Below, piece by piece: positions 42,781-51,361 of a stretch of 64,000 nucleotides of DNA. This DNA comes from Chitinophagaceae bacterium. Its GTDB lineage: Bacteria > Bacteroidota > Bacteroidia > Chitinophagales > Chitinophagaceae. A model generated the notes under the pieces. That model searched no databases and was not told where the DNA came from. It saw only the letters and a program-made list of their open reading frames with translations. Location: contig CANGNA010000008.1 of the NCBI GenBank assembly GCA_947455215.1, positions 1 through 64,000 on the forward strand, read 5' to 3'. Both the position numbers and the translations under genes were made by a program. Position 1 is the first letter of the stretch; every line of letters starts with the position of its first letter.

Positions 42781-43758
42781 TTACCTGTGTTTGGTAAAAC
42801 GGTCGTCGGTGAGTGTGAGCAGGAATTGCTCCAGGTCGGTCTTTTCCTGCTCTGTGAGGTGCAGGGGCTGTTGCAGCAGGGTGTCTATATTGATGGGGCG
42901 CGCAACAACCTTAGAAGGGTCGTCGTAGTAGTCTATTACCTCCCTGAGTGTTTTGAACATGCCGTTATGCATATAAGGTGCTGTTACCGATACATTGCGC
43001 AGGCCCGGCACCTTGAACTTACCTGCATCGGCCTTGTTGTGTGTAATGCCTGCACGGCCTTCATCGGTAAACTTTACCGCATCGTACAGGCCTATATTAC
43101 GGAACTCATCGCCTGTAAAGTCGGGGCTGAAGTGGCATTCAAAGCATTTGGCCTTCGCGCCCATAAATACTTCGCGCCCGCGCTCTGCCGACTTGCTGAT
43201 GGCTGTTGTGTCGCCCGCCATATAGCGGTCGAAGGGCGTGTGGCTGGTCTCCAGTGTACGCTCAAAAGCGGCTATGGCACCTTTAAGGTTGTCGGTGGTA
43301 GGACGGCTACCGTATATCTTGCCGAAGTATTCCACGTATTTTTTATCGTCATTCAGGCGGGCCACTACATCGCCAATGGGTATGCCCATCTCGTTCTTAT
43401 CCTCTATGGGGAATTGTACCTGGTCTTCCAGCGAGGCTGCACGGCCATCGAAGAACAGTAAAGACCTATCGGACAGGTTGGTGCAGGATGGGGCGTTGCG
43501 CTTGCCGAAGCGTCCGTAAATACCCTTACTAAAGGCAACAGTGTCAGCAAAGGCATGTTCCGGTATGTGGCACGATGCACATGCCAGCTGTCGTGTAGCC
43601 GAAAGTTTGCTTTCAAAAAACAACATTTCGCCCAGTTGCTCTTTGGTGGCTGGCGGGCCATCGAACGATAACGGGGACGGACGTTTTTTTATACCTGTAA
43701 AAGAATAGCAGATGGTCATTGCAACTGTTACAATGCCCAAAGCGTAGATCTTCTTCAT
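42781..43758 (-). CDS. Di-haem cytochrome c peroxidase (MauG/CcpA-like)
   Basis: The 325-residue protein has a signal/anchor segment and two c-type haem motifs: CASCH (about residue 72) and CFECH (about residue 220). Family segments are NAPSCTNLSDRSLLFFDGR, FERTLETSHTPFDRYMAG and APYMHNGMFKTLREVIDYYD, the last carrying the distal Met/His region. It reduces hydrogen peroxide in the periplasm with electrons from small donors. TACCTTTG (43763-43770) lies only 4 bases before the ATG. Confidence 0.93.
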   Translation of the reverse strand: MKKIYALGIVTVAMTICYSFTGIKKRPSPLSFDGPPATKEQLGEMLFFESKLSATRQLACASCHIPEHAFADTVAFSKGIYGRFGKRNAPSCTNLSDRSLLFFDGRAASLEDQVQFPIEDKNEMGIPIGDVVARLNDDKKYVEYFGKIYGSRPTTDNLKGAIAAFERTLETSHTPFDRYMAGDTTAISKSAERGREVFMGAKAKCFECHFSPDFTGDEFRNIGLYDAVKFTDEGRAGITHNKADAGKFKVPGLRNVSVTAPYMHNGMFKTLREVIDYYDDPSKVVARPINIDTLLQQPLHLTEQEKTDLEQFLLTLTDDRFTKHR

Positions 43759-43762
43759 GCTG

Positions 43763-43770
43763 CAAAGGTA
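43763..43770 (-). promoter_or_regulatory. -7 promoter element adjacent to the peroxidase start codon
   Basis: TACCTTTG on the minus strand matches TAnnTTTG and ends 4 bases before the ATG, predicting a leaderless transcript. The -33 element is weak. Confidence 0.4.
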
Positions 43771-43832
43771 AGATTAACAGCCTGAAGTGGTTCTGTTTGT
43801 GGTCATAGGTGGTTATTGATGTCGAGATAAAT

Positions 43833-43947
43833 ATCTTTCGCTCTTACAGAGCTTATTACATATTGTGTTCATCCCCGGGACTATTGTCCCGGGCTATTAT
43901 CTAATGGTCTTTCAGACCAAATACCGCTTATTCGGCCCTTTCAGTGG
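43833..43947. repeat. REP-like hairpin cluster B
   Basis: Hairpins GCTCT-TAC-AGAGC (43840-43852), CCCGGGAC-TATT-GTCCCGGG (43874-43893), GGTCT-TTC-AGACC (43906-43918) and a weaker one at 43934-43947 occur in a row. The TCTTTCG lead, the CCCGGG element followed by CTATT, and the TTTCA loops are shared with cluster A, so the clusters are related elements. Confidence 0.65.
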
Positions 43948-44337
43948 TTATTGCTCATAAAACTCGATGGGCAGGCCATCAGGGTCGGCAATGAAGGTGA
44001 AGCGCTTGCCGGTATATTCGTCGGTGCGGATGGGTTCTGCAACTATTTGTTGATCAGCCAGGTGTGCAACGGTTGCCTGTATGTCCGGTACCTGGAAGGC
44101 CAGGTGCCGCAGGCCGCAGGCTTCCGGGCGCGACACACGTGCAGGCGGATCGGGGAAGGAGAACAGCTCGACTACATATTGTCCATTCAACGCCAGGTCC
44201 AGCTTGTACGACTGTCGTTCGGCCCGGTATACCTCGGCGATCACAGAGAGCCCTAATACTTGCGTATAAAAGTGTTTAGATGCCTGGTAATTGGAGCAGA
44301 TAATGGCTATATGGTGAATATTGGTGATGTGCAGCAT
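43948..44337 (-). CDS. Glyoxalase/VOC family protein (YaeR-like)
   Basis: The 129-residue protein has two VOC half-domains. It shows HITNIHHIAIICSNYQASKHFYTQVLGL at the N terminus (split as IHHIAIICSNY and FYTQVLGL), HLAFQVPDI, and FIADPDGLPIEFYEQ at the end. The expected metal ligands His and Glu are visible (IHHIAI, VVELF, HLAF, IEFYE). It may isomerise or cleave a small substrate; glyoxalase I activity is not proven. Its stop abuts REP-like cluster B. Confidence 0.85.
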   Translation of the reverse strand: MLHITNIHHIAIICSNYQASKHFYTQVLGLSVIAEVYRAERQSYKLDLALNGQYVVELFSFPDPPARVSRPEACGLRHLAFQVPDIQATVAHLADQQIVAEPIRTDEYTGKRFTFIADPDGLPIEFYEQ

Positions 44338-44486
44338 GGGGTGTCAATTTATATTAATAACTGAATGCTTGTTTGCAAATATAGCAGCAGAGCAGAAGGC
44401 GTCGTAATCTGACTCTGTCCCTATTAACAATATTTTTAAGTACAAAAAATTAAAATATCGTTCATTTAAGTGCAATTTTGCGCGTC

Positions 44487-47135
44487 ATGTCATACATCAA
44501 AAAGATGTTGGCGGTGCCGGCTATGCTGCTGGTATTGTCAGCTGCTCAAACATCCTCTGCCCAATCGGGCCCCGCCAGTGTAAAACAAGTTGCCGATGCA
44601 CCCACCAGTATAGGTAGAGTGTCGGGTAAGATAACAGACGATAAAGGTGAAGCCATTTCTTATGCCACGGTTACGTTACTCCGCACAGATTCCAGCGTAG
44701 TGAACGGAGACCTGTCTAAAGATGACGGATCTTTCTCTATCTCACCAACGGGTGTTGGCAGCTTTATATTGCGCATACAGTCGCTGGGGTTAACTACACA
44801 ATACATCAATGTAACCATTACCGCTGACGCGCCGGAAAAGAGCCTGGGCAAAATAAAACTGAAGCAAACCGACAATACGCTGAAGGGCGTAAGCATTGTT
44901 GGCGAGAAACCGGTGGTAGAGCTGAAGGTAGATAAGAAAGTATTTAACGTAGAAAAGAACATTACTACTGCAGGCGGCAGCGCGACAGATGTGTTGCAAA
45001 ATGTGCCGTCGGTATCTGTAGATGTGGATGGAAATGTGAGCCTGCGCGGCAACAGTGGTGTGACCATATTGATAGATGGCAAGCCCGCTACCATGCTGGG
45101 TAGCGATGTTACCTCTGCCCTGCAGAGTTTGCCTGCATCGAGCATAGAGAATGTGGAAGTGATCACCAATCCATCGGCCAAGTATGATGCGCAGGGTACT
45201 ACGGGCATCATCAATATCATTACCAAGAAGGATGGCCGCCTGGGCATCAATGGGAATATTACTTTGGGTGCGGGTACGCGCGATAAGTACAATGGCAATA
45301 TTGGCCTGAATATCCGCAAGGGTAAGTGGAGCGCCTTTATCAATAGTAGCGGCAGGGAGAATAATACATATAACAATGTGATCACCGACAGGACAGATAA
45401 AATGGCTGACCCCGTAAGCGGCCAGCAGCGCACTTATCATACCTATGAACATGTGCCGCGAATGTTTGGTGGGTTCTTCAATACCATTGGGGTGACTTAC
45501 GACCCCAACAAGAACAACTCCTTCACGCTCACAGAGAACATCAACAGGATGGCCTTTGGGTTCAATGATGTGTCGGATTACTATGTGTATGCATCCGGCG
45601 ACCATTCTATATCGCCGTTGTTCCATCAGTACCGATATAGTGAATCGTCGGGCGGGCCATTGTCCATCTCCTCTTCATTCGATTTTAAGCACAAATTCAA
45701 AAAGAAGGATGAAGAACTGAGTGTGGATGCAACGTATGCCACTACCAGTATTCACCGCTCGCAGTACTACCAGACTATCAATGACAGCGCAGGTATCATA
45801 CAGCCCTACTTTCCTGTGAACCAGTATGCACCGGGCGCGGGAGGTAACAGTTCTGTGAACGTATGGGCAGATTATTCTGATCCGCTGTTCACTAAGAATG
45901 GTAAGCTGGGCTTAGGGTTCAAATCGCAGTTCTATTTCTTCAACAGCCATAATACGCCGCTGGTAGATACCAACGGTAAGCCGGAAGCGGTAGACTCATC
46001 TATGCTGGTGAAGTATGATTACACCCAGACTATTCATGCCGTGTATGTGAACTGGAGCGATCAGCTGGATAAATTCAGCTACCAGGTGGGACTGCGTGCA
46101 GAGACCGCAGACTATAGCGGTACTATGGAAAGCCGTAGCAAAGCCGACCTGAAGAATAATTTCACCAATCTGTTCCCTTCGGCGTTCTTGTCTTATCAAC
46201 TGGGTGGCCAGCAAAGCGTGTTCCTGAACTATAGCCGCCGGACCAACAGACCTAACTTCTTTCAGCTGTTGCCATACAGGGACCTTTCTAACCCGAGCAC
46301 AGTAAATGTGGGTAATCCGAACCTGATACCTGAGTTCATAGACAACATAGAGTTTAGTTATAACAAGCTGGACAAGAAGGGTAATAATATAATACTGAGT
46401 GCGTACTACCAGCACACGAGTAACCTGATAGAACGCATACTTACCAAGGACCCTACAGACACGGCCAGACTGATGTCTATGCCACAAAACATTACCAGCG
46501 GTACTACTTATGGTTTTGAGGCAATAGGCAACCTGAAGCTGACCAAGATATGGGATGCTACAGTAAGTGCAAACCTTTTCCAGAACGATCTGAATGTGAA
46601 CAACATTCCTAATCTGCCTAACATGAGCGGCTTCGGATGGTTCGGCAAGCTGAATACAAGTGTAAGGTTGCCCGGAGGATTCTCCTTGCAGCTGAATGGC
46701 AACTATGAATCGAAGAAGGTGGTAGCACAGGGTTCAGTGAAAGATACTTACTGGTTTGACCTGGCGCTGAAAAAGAGCATGTTGAAGAACAAGCTGACCA
46801 TAACAGCCAACTGTTCAGACATCTTTAAGACCCACAGGTTCATCAACGACTATGACCTGGCCTATTATTCACAAACCATAAATCGTGTTAAAGAAACGCG
46901 TATCGGCAACCTGACTGTAACATGGCGTTTTGGTAAAACGGATATTGGCAAGAATATTGCAGGAGGAGATAAGAAGGACATGATGAAGCAGCGGCCGAAG
47001 GAAGACACCAAGAAGCCAGCACAGCCAAATACTGAAGATCGTGGTAAGAACATGAAGGACGGTGATGGTGATGACCAGGGCGGCGGTGGCGGCACACCAC
47101 AAGGTGGCGGCGGTGGCCAGAAGGGTGGTAAATAA
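44487..47135 (+). CDS. Outer-membrane TonB-dependent receptor-like protein with CarboxypepD_reg domain
   Basis: The 882-residue protein has a signal peptide (ATG at 44487; a TTG three codons earlier is possible). A carboxypeptidase-regulatory-like domain follows (about 45-125; GRVSGKITDDKGEAISYATV), then a plug domain with VLQNVPSVSVDVDGNVSLRG and TGIINIITKKDGR. The barrel ends near residue 815. The tail is Gly-rich and charged (DGDGDDQGGGGG type), unusual for a TonB receptor, whose barrel normally ends at the C terminus. It belongs to the outer-membrane beta-barrel family close to SusC-like receptors; the substrate is unknown. DUF4197 follows. Confidence 0.85.
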   Translation: MSYIKKMLAVPAMLLVLSAAQTSSAQSGPASVKQVADAPTSIGRVSGKITDDKGEAISYATVTLLRTDSSVVNGDLSKDDGSFSISPTGVGSFILRIQSLGLTTQYINVTITADAPEKSLGKIKLKQTDNTLKGVSIVGEKPVVELKVDKKVFNVEKNITTAGGSATDVLQNVPSVSVDVDGNVSLRGNSGVTILIDGKPATMLGSDVTSALQSLPASSIENVEVITNPSAKYDAQGTTGIINIITKKDGRLGINGNITLGAGTRDKYNGNIGLNIRKGKWSAFINSSGRENNTYNNVITDRTDKMADPVSGQQRTYHTYEHVPRMFGGFFNTIGVTYDPNKNNSFTLTENINRMAFGFNDVSDYYVYASGDHSISPLFHQYRYSESSGGPLSISSSFDFKHKFKKKDEELSVDATYATTSIHRSQYYQTINDSAGIIQPYFPVNQYAPGAGGNSSVNVWADYSDPLFTKNGKLGLGFKSQFYFFNSHNTPLVDTNGKPEAVDSSMLVKYDYTQTIHAVYVNWSDQLDKFSYQVGLRAETADYSGTMESRSKADLKNNFTNLFPSAFLSYQLGGQQSVFLNYSRRTNRPNFFQLLPYRDLSNPSTVNVGNPNLIPEFIDNIEFSYNKLDKKGNNIILSAYYQHTSNLIERILTKDPTDTARLMSMPQNITSGTTYGFEAIGNLKLTKIWDATVSANLFQNDLNVNNIPNLPNMSGFGWFGKLNTSVRLPGGFSLQLNGNYESKKVVAQGSVKDTYWFDLALKKSMLKNKLTITANCSDIFKTHRFINDYDLAYYSQTINRVKETRIGNLTVTWRFGKTDIGKNIAGGDKKDMMKQRPKEDTKKPAQPNTEDRGKNMKDGDGDDQGGGGGTPQGGGGGQKGGK

Positions 47136-47163
47136 TTGTTGTAAACGATCAAAAAAATTGAAC

Positions 47164-47919
47164 ATGGGCAGGATCATTAAAATATTGGCAGGTGTGGCAT
47201 TACTGACGGCCACTGCTGTGACCAGCGACGCACAGGTGTTGCGCGACTACGTGAATGACGCAGGGCGCATGCTGAGTGGCGGCAAGAAGAAGGCTGACAA
47301 TAAGACCATAACCAATACCGAGATAGTGGCCGGCCTTAAAGAAGCGCTGGACCTGGGTGCGAAGACCGCTACCAACAAACTATCTGTAAAGGATGGTTTT
47401 TTGGGCAATGCTCTTGTGAAAGTGATGATGCCCCCGGAGGCTGCCAAGGTAGAAAATACCTTGCGCCAGTTTGGTATGGGCGCTTATGTAGATAAAGCCA
47501 TAGTGTCTATGAATCGTGCGGCTGAAGATGCTGCTATACAGGCGCAGCCTATCTTTATTAATGCTATTAAAGGGATGACGATACAGGATGCGCTGAACAT
47601 ACTAAAGGGCAGCAATGATGCCGCTACGCAATACCTGAAGTCTAAAACCATGGCGCAACTGACTACGGCTTTTAAGCCGGTGATCAGTGCATCGCTGGAA
47701 AAGGTGAATGCCACAAAGTACTGGACAGAAGTTTTTGAGGTGTATAACAACCTGCCGACAACGCATAACAAGGTGAATCCAGATCTGACAGCTTATGTAA
47801 CAGAGCGGGCATTGAATGGTGTGTTTCTGTATATAGCAGAGGAAGAGAATAAGATACGCATGAACCCCGCAGCACGGGTATCGGACCTGTTGAAGAAGGT
47901 GTTCAGCTACGGGAAGTAA
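47164..47919 (+). CDS. DUF4197 family secreted protein
   Basis: The 251-residue protein has a signal peptide (ending SDAQ) and the DUF4197 pattern: NTEIVAGLKEALDLGAKTAT, DGFLGNALVKVMMPPEA, MNRAAEDAAIQAQPIF, and DALNILKGSNDAATQYLKSK. It is all-helical and probably periplasmic. The start at 47164 lies 28 bases after the receptor gene, so the two are likely co-transcribed. Function is unknown. Confidence 0.85.
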   Translation: MGRIIKILAGVALLTATAVTSDAQVLRDYVNDAGRMLSGGKKKADNKTITNTEIVAGLKEALDLGAKTATNKLSVKDGFLGNALVKVMMPPEAAKVENTLRQFGMGAYVDKAIVSMNRAAEDAAIQAQPIFINAIKGMTIQDALNILKGSNDAATQYLKSKTMAQLTTAFKPVISASLEKVNATKYWTEVFEVYNNLPTTHNKVNPDLTAYVTERALNGVFLYIAEEENKIRMNPAARVSDLLKKVFSYGK

Positions 47920-47934
47920 TTGCGTCATATACGT

Positions 47935-47978
47935 CGGGTTGAAACCCTACGCTGAGATAGCCGGCCCTTCCAGGGCCA
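47935..47978. repeat. REP-like hairpin element C
   Basis: GGGTTGAAACCC (47936-47947) is followed by TACGCTGAGATAGCC and GGCCCT-TCC-AGGGCC (47963-47977). The two small hairpins in this order are similar in style to clusters A and B. It lies between convergent genes. Confidence 0.55.
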
Positions 47979-47997
47979 GTCATTCGCAAGAGAGATA

Positions 47998-48573
47998 TTA
48001 TACGCTCAAGACCACACCATTGGTTTTGAGCGTATTTTTTATTTGCAAAAAATGGCGCTGCTGGTGGGCTATGAGAAACCGGAAGGTATCGCCCAATCTT
48101 ATTTTGATGAGCTTGCTGATACTGATGGGCACAGTTATCTTAGTAAGATCGACCCTGCGTGCGTCCTTTAATAATTGCAGTAATTTTTTCTGGCCATCGA
48201 TGAAGGTGGAGATGGCTTGGGTGTCGTTATATCCGTTGGCAGCAACATGGTCTTTCGGGGCTTTCATTGCATTTTTAACAGTGCCATCGTTGCCGGGCAT
48301 CATGGCATTGACGAAGTAGTTGCCGATAACACCTGCCTTGAATGTGGCGGAGTATGGAATAGTGTTCTTCCGCATTGCCAGCTCGATGTGCGGTAGATAA
48401 TAGTCGTTATAACTGTTCAGGTGGTAGAGTATCTGTATCACACTCCACTTGCCAGACGGCGCGGTGCATAAGGCATCCTGGTTTATTTGCTGCAATGCTG
48501 TGGCTGCTTGTATGGTTTGGGTTACTGCCTGTTCCAGTGAATCGATAAGCTGTGTGCTGTTGAATGTTGGCAT
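47998..48573 (-). CDS. DinB superfamily protein
   Basis: The 191-residue four-helix protein has the DinB/DUF1572-type metal site: ILYHLNSYNDYYL (about residue 50) and FLIAHQQRHFLQ (about residue 168), giving three histidines in the right spacing. Related enzymes transfer thiols such as bacillithiol or mycothiol, but many members have no known activity. It has an ATG start and stands alone. Confidence 0.8.
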   Translation of the reverse strand: MPTFNSTQLIDSLEQAVTQTIQAATALQQINQDALCTAPSGKWSVIQILYHLNSYNDYYLPHIELAMRKNTIPYSATFKAGVIGNYFVNAMMPGNDGTVKNAMKAPKDHVAANGYNDTQAISTFIDGQKKLLQLLKDARRVDLTKITVPISISKLIKIRLGDTFRFLIAHQQRHFLQIKNTLKTNGVVLSV

Positions 48574-48649
48574 AACTACTGTTTTTCTGAGGGCAAAAGT
48601 ATAGGCAGGGTGTAGAAAGAATCTTGGTATACACCATGATTTTTTGTTG

Positions 48650-49231
48650 TTACAATCGCACGCTACTCAGTAGTTTGCTAAAGTTGGTGGGGTCTACGCC
48701 AATGTAGGACGCCAGGTATTTGTGCGGTATCATATTGAGTACCTGCGGACTGCGACGCAGCAATGCAGTGAACTTTTCCTCGGCTGTATAAGATGCAAGC
48801 TCCATTTCGCGCTGCAGGGTGGCAGCAAGCACCTGTGTTACAGCTATGCGTACCCATGTCTCCAGGCTGCGGTGTTTGTGCATCAGTGTGGTGAAATCGT
48901 GATGGCTGATGCGCAGCAGCCGGCTGTCCGTTATGGTCTCCAGCTGATACAAGGAGGGTGTTTGTAACAGGAAACTATCCACCACGCCCGAGAAAGAGTG
49001 CGGATAAGAGAACACCAGGGTTACTTCTTTATTGTTGTGTATGTAGAACGCCCGTTGCACTCCTTCAAGCACCAGGTACAGGTATTTCTCGGTATCGCCC
49101 GCCATGGTGAGCGGCTGTTTCCGTTTTACCGTTATCTCTGTCCATGGCGTGGCAATGTCGAGCCAGGCCTCCTCGTCAACAGGATGGAAGGAGAAGAGTT
49201 GTTTGCGCAATATGTCAGCATACTGGTGCAT
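48650..49231 (-). CDS. Crp/Fnr family transcriptional regulator
   Basis: The 193-residue regulator has an N-terminal cNMP-binding beta roll (about 20-120; EKYLYLVLEGVQRAFYIHNNKEVTLVFSYPHSF region) and a C-terminal helix-turn-helix. The HTH end reads PHKYLASYIGVDPTNFSKLLSSVR. This short form is common in Bacteroidota, where ligand-contact residues often diverge from Crp. It is divergent from the YcxB-like gene (56 bases between starts), which it may control. Confidence 0.85.
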   Translation of the reverse strand: MHQYADILRKQLFSFHPVDEEAWLDIATPWTEITVKRKQPLTMAGDTEKYLYLVLEGVQRAFYIHNNKEVTLVFSYPHSFSGVVDSFLLQTPSLYQLETITDSRLLRISHHDFTTLMHKHRSLETWVRIAVTQVLAATLQREMELASYTAEEKFTALLRRSPQVLNMIPHKYLASYIGVDPTNFSKLLSSVRL

Positions 49232-49287
49232 GGCGGTGGTCGCAAGATAAGGAATACAGGTGTATATTGCCCGTAAATTGCAGCACT

Positions 49288-49824
49288 ATGATGCTTAAAT
49301 ACCAGCTGACCGAGGAAGACTATATCAGGTATAACCAGTACATCATGTGGCGGTCGCCAATCATGAAAAAGGTGATTCTCATCTTGAGGATGATCGTTGT
49401 TATCAGCGCGGTAACTGTTATTGCAATGGAATACAAGGCTGACCGTGCATGGGTAGCTTATATACCTATAATTGTATTCGGCATAGTGGGGTTTCTGGTG
49501 ATGCCCGCTGCTTACCGGCTGGTGTCTGATAGTATGAACAGGCAATTGCTTAAGGGCCGCTTCAAAGATGTTGCGGGAGTGCCCATGTACGTAGAGTTGA
49601 AGGACGACCTGCTGCTGGTTAGCTCAAAAGGTAGCGAACGCCGCATTGATACGGCGCAAATAGAGGCTGTAATAGAATTGCCTACGTTGCTGTTGATGAA
49701 GATAAAGAACAACAGCCACCTGATCATGCCGAAGCAGGGTGTGGCAGGTATAGATAAGGTGAAAGAAGAATTGAAGCAGCTATGCAATAAACTAGCCATA
49801 ATGTATCAATACGCTAAATGGTAG
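49288..49824 (+). CDS. YcxB-like membrane protein
   Basis: The 178-residue protein has two membrane helices (about 29-46 and 52-72) after LTEEDYIRYNQYIMW. A YcxB-like C-terminal beta domain follows (ELKDDLLLVSSKGSERRIDTAQIEAVIEL). YcxB-like domains are of unknown function. The start is the first of two ATGs (49288, 49291). Confidence 0.7.
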   Translation: MMLKYQLTEEDYIRYNQYIMWRSPIMKKVILILRMIVVISAVTVIAMEYKADRAWVAYIPIIVFGIVGFLVMPAAYRLVSDSMNRQLLKGRFKDVAGVPMYVELKDDLLLVSSKGSERRIDTAQIEAVIELPTLLLMKIKNNSHLIMPKQGVAGIDKVKEELKQLCNKLAIMYQYAKW

Positions 49825-49880
49825 GGCAATATATTGCGGGGATATGCCGTTAAATCAAAATACCTCAAAAACTCGTCCTG

Positions 49881-51212
49881 ATGAAAAAACTATTCTACTC
49901 CTTTCTCTTGCTCACATCTGTTGGTGCACAGGCGCAACATATAACCACCATTGCAGGCACGGCAGCAGCCGGCTTTAGCGGTGAGAATGGCCCGGCAACC
50001 AGCGCCATGCTGAATGGTCCGCTAGGTATAGTGGCAGACAATGCGGGCAACATCTACTTTGCAGACCGCTATAACCAAAGGGTACGGAAGATAAACAGCG
50101 CAGGCATTATAACTACTATAGCGGGCACCGGCACAGCAGGATATAATGGAGATGCCATACCGGCTACCACTGCGCAACTGAACGATCCGTTTGGTGTAGC
50201 TATAGATCTATCCGGCAATATATATGTTGCAGAGCACAGCGGTAACAGGGTGCGCAGGATAGATAACGTGGGTGCAATAACAACAGTAGCCGGTACGGGC
50301 ATAGCGGGGTATAATGGCGATGATATAGCGGCAACTACGGCACAACTGAACCAGCCGCGTGGCGTAGCAACAGATAAGTACGGACACCTGTATATAGCCG
50401 ACCAGGCCAACAGCAGGGTGCGCATGCTGACGTTTGCCACCGGCATCATTACCACAATGGCAGGCAATGGCATGCCGGGCTTTGGTGGCGATAACGGCCC
50501 GGCTACGGCAGCTATGCTGAACGGCCCTTATGCAATGGGAGCCGATACGCTGGGCAATCTCTTTATCTGCGATGTGGATAATGAGCGCATACGCAAGGTG
50601 AACGCAGCGGGTATTATAACAACAGTAGCGGGCACTGGTGTGGCCACATATACGGCAGACGGTATACCGGCCACTAATGCAGCACTGAACGAACCTATAG
50701 GGATAGCGGTAACACCGGCAGGTGAGTTCTTCATTGCTGATGCCTGGAATGAGCGCATCAGGCGGGTAGATATTGGTGGCACGATCATCACCTACGCGGG
50801 CGATGGTGCTGCCGGGTTGGGTTTTGATAATGTGGCGGCTACGGCAGCCCGGTTTTATTACCCTTATGGTATAGCGCTAACACCCAATGGCAGCCTGCTG
50901 GTATCGGACCACGGCAACTACCGCATACGGCAGACCTATGCCGGAGTAGGTGTAGCAGGCCCGGCAAAACAAGCCATTGCCTTAAAGGTATACCCTAACC
51001 CCGCGACCGGTGGTAGTTTTACTATAGCGATGCTGGCTGAGGATCCGGAAGAGGTTACTATAAAGATATATGACCTGGCAGGCAGGTGTGTGTATGAACA
51101 ACCTGCGCTGACAACGGATGCGGTGCCTTGCCAGTTGCATACTGCAGGCGTATATTTGGTGAGTGTGGTTACTGAAAAAGGCGCCGCGGAAAGGCTGGTA
51201 GTGGTGGAATGA
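49881..51212 (+). CDS. NHL-repeat protein secreted by the type IX system
   Basis: The 443-residue protein has a signal peptide (GAQAQ). Six NHL beta-propeller repeats of about 55 residues follow, with recurrent IITTIAGTGTAGYNGD, LNDPFGVAID and RVRKI/RVRRI units. A T9SS type A sorting domain ends the chain (LKVYPNPATGG near 368, VTIKIYDLAGRCVYE, and a final GVYLVSVVTEKGAAERLVVVE). The sorting domain sends it through the T9SS to the cell surface. The repeats probably form a six-bladed binding propeller. It has its own terminator. Confidence 0.92.
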   Translation: MKKLFYSFLLLTSVGAQAQHITTIAGTAAAGFSGENGPATSAMLNGPLGIVADNAGNIYFADRYNQRVRKINSAGIITTIAGTGTAGYNGDAIPATTAQLNDPFGVAIDLSGNIYVAEHSGNRVRRIDNVGAITTVAGTGIAGYNGDDIAATTAQLNQPRGVATDKYGHLYIADQANSRVRMLTFATGIITTMAGNGMPGFGGDNGPATAAMLNGPYAMGADTLGNLFICDVDNERIRKVNAAGIITTVAGTGVATYTADGIPATNAALNEPIGIAVTPAGEFFIADAWNERIRRVDIGGTIITYAGDGAAGLGFDNVAATAARFYYPYGIALTPNGSLLVSDHGNYRIRQTYAGVGVAGPAKQAIALKVYPNPATGGSFTIAMLAEDPEEVTIKIYDLAGRCVYEQPALTTDAVPCQLHTAGVYLVSVVTEKGAAERLVVVE

Positions 51213-51216
51213 CAAT

Positions 51217-51246
51217 AAAAAAAGCTCCGCAATTGCGGAGCTTTTT
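51217..51246 (+). terminator. Terminator of the NHL-repeat gene
   Basis: Seven A residues, GCTCCGC, AATT, GCGGAGC and TTTTT form a classic bidirectional terminator four bases after the stop. Confidence 0.88.
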
Positions 51247-51249
51247 GGA

Positions 51250-51296
51250 GTGGGGCGGGGATATGTCGAACTTTTTTGTGGAGGATTTGGAGCGGT
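51250..51296 (+). repeat. Direct repeat, copy 1, left side of the AT-rich island
   Basis: The core GTGGGGCGGGGATATGTCGA, continuing ACTTTTTT and TGTGGAGGATTTGGAGCGG, is repeated in the same orientation at 52274-52320 with one gap and a few substitutions. Both copies come directly after a terminator hairpin and flank the gene at 51362. Confidence 0.7.
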
Positions 51297-51361
51297 TTAA
51301 CGATCTAACGTAAGTTCTGAATGAGAAGGTTAACTATTTTGTGAAGCAATAAATTTTTCAA

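Noticed and set aside
49881-51212. Internal repeats of about 165 bases as a DNA repeat element
   Set aside because: They are the coding repeats of the NHL propeller, not a separate DNA element.
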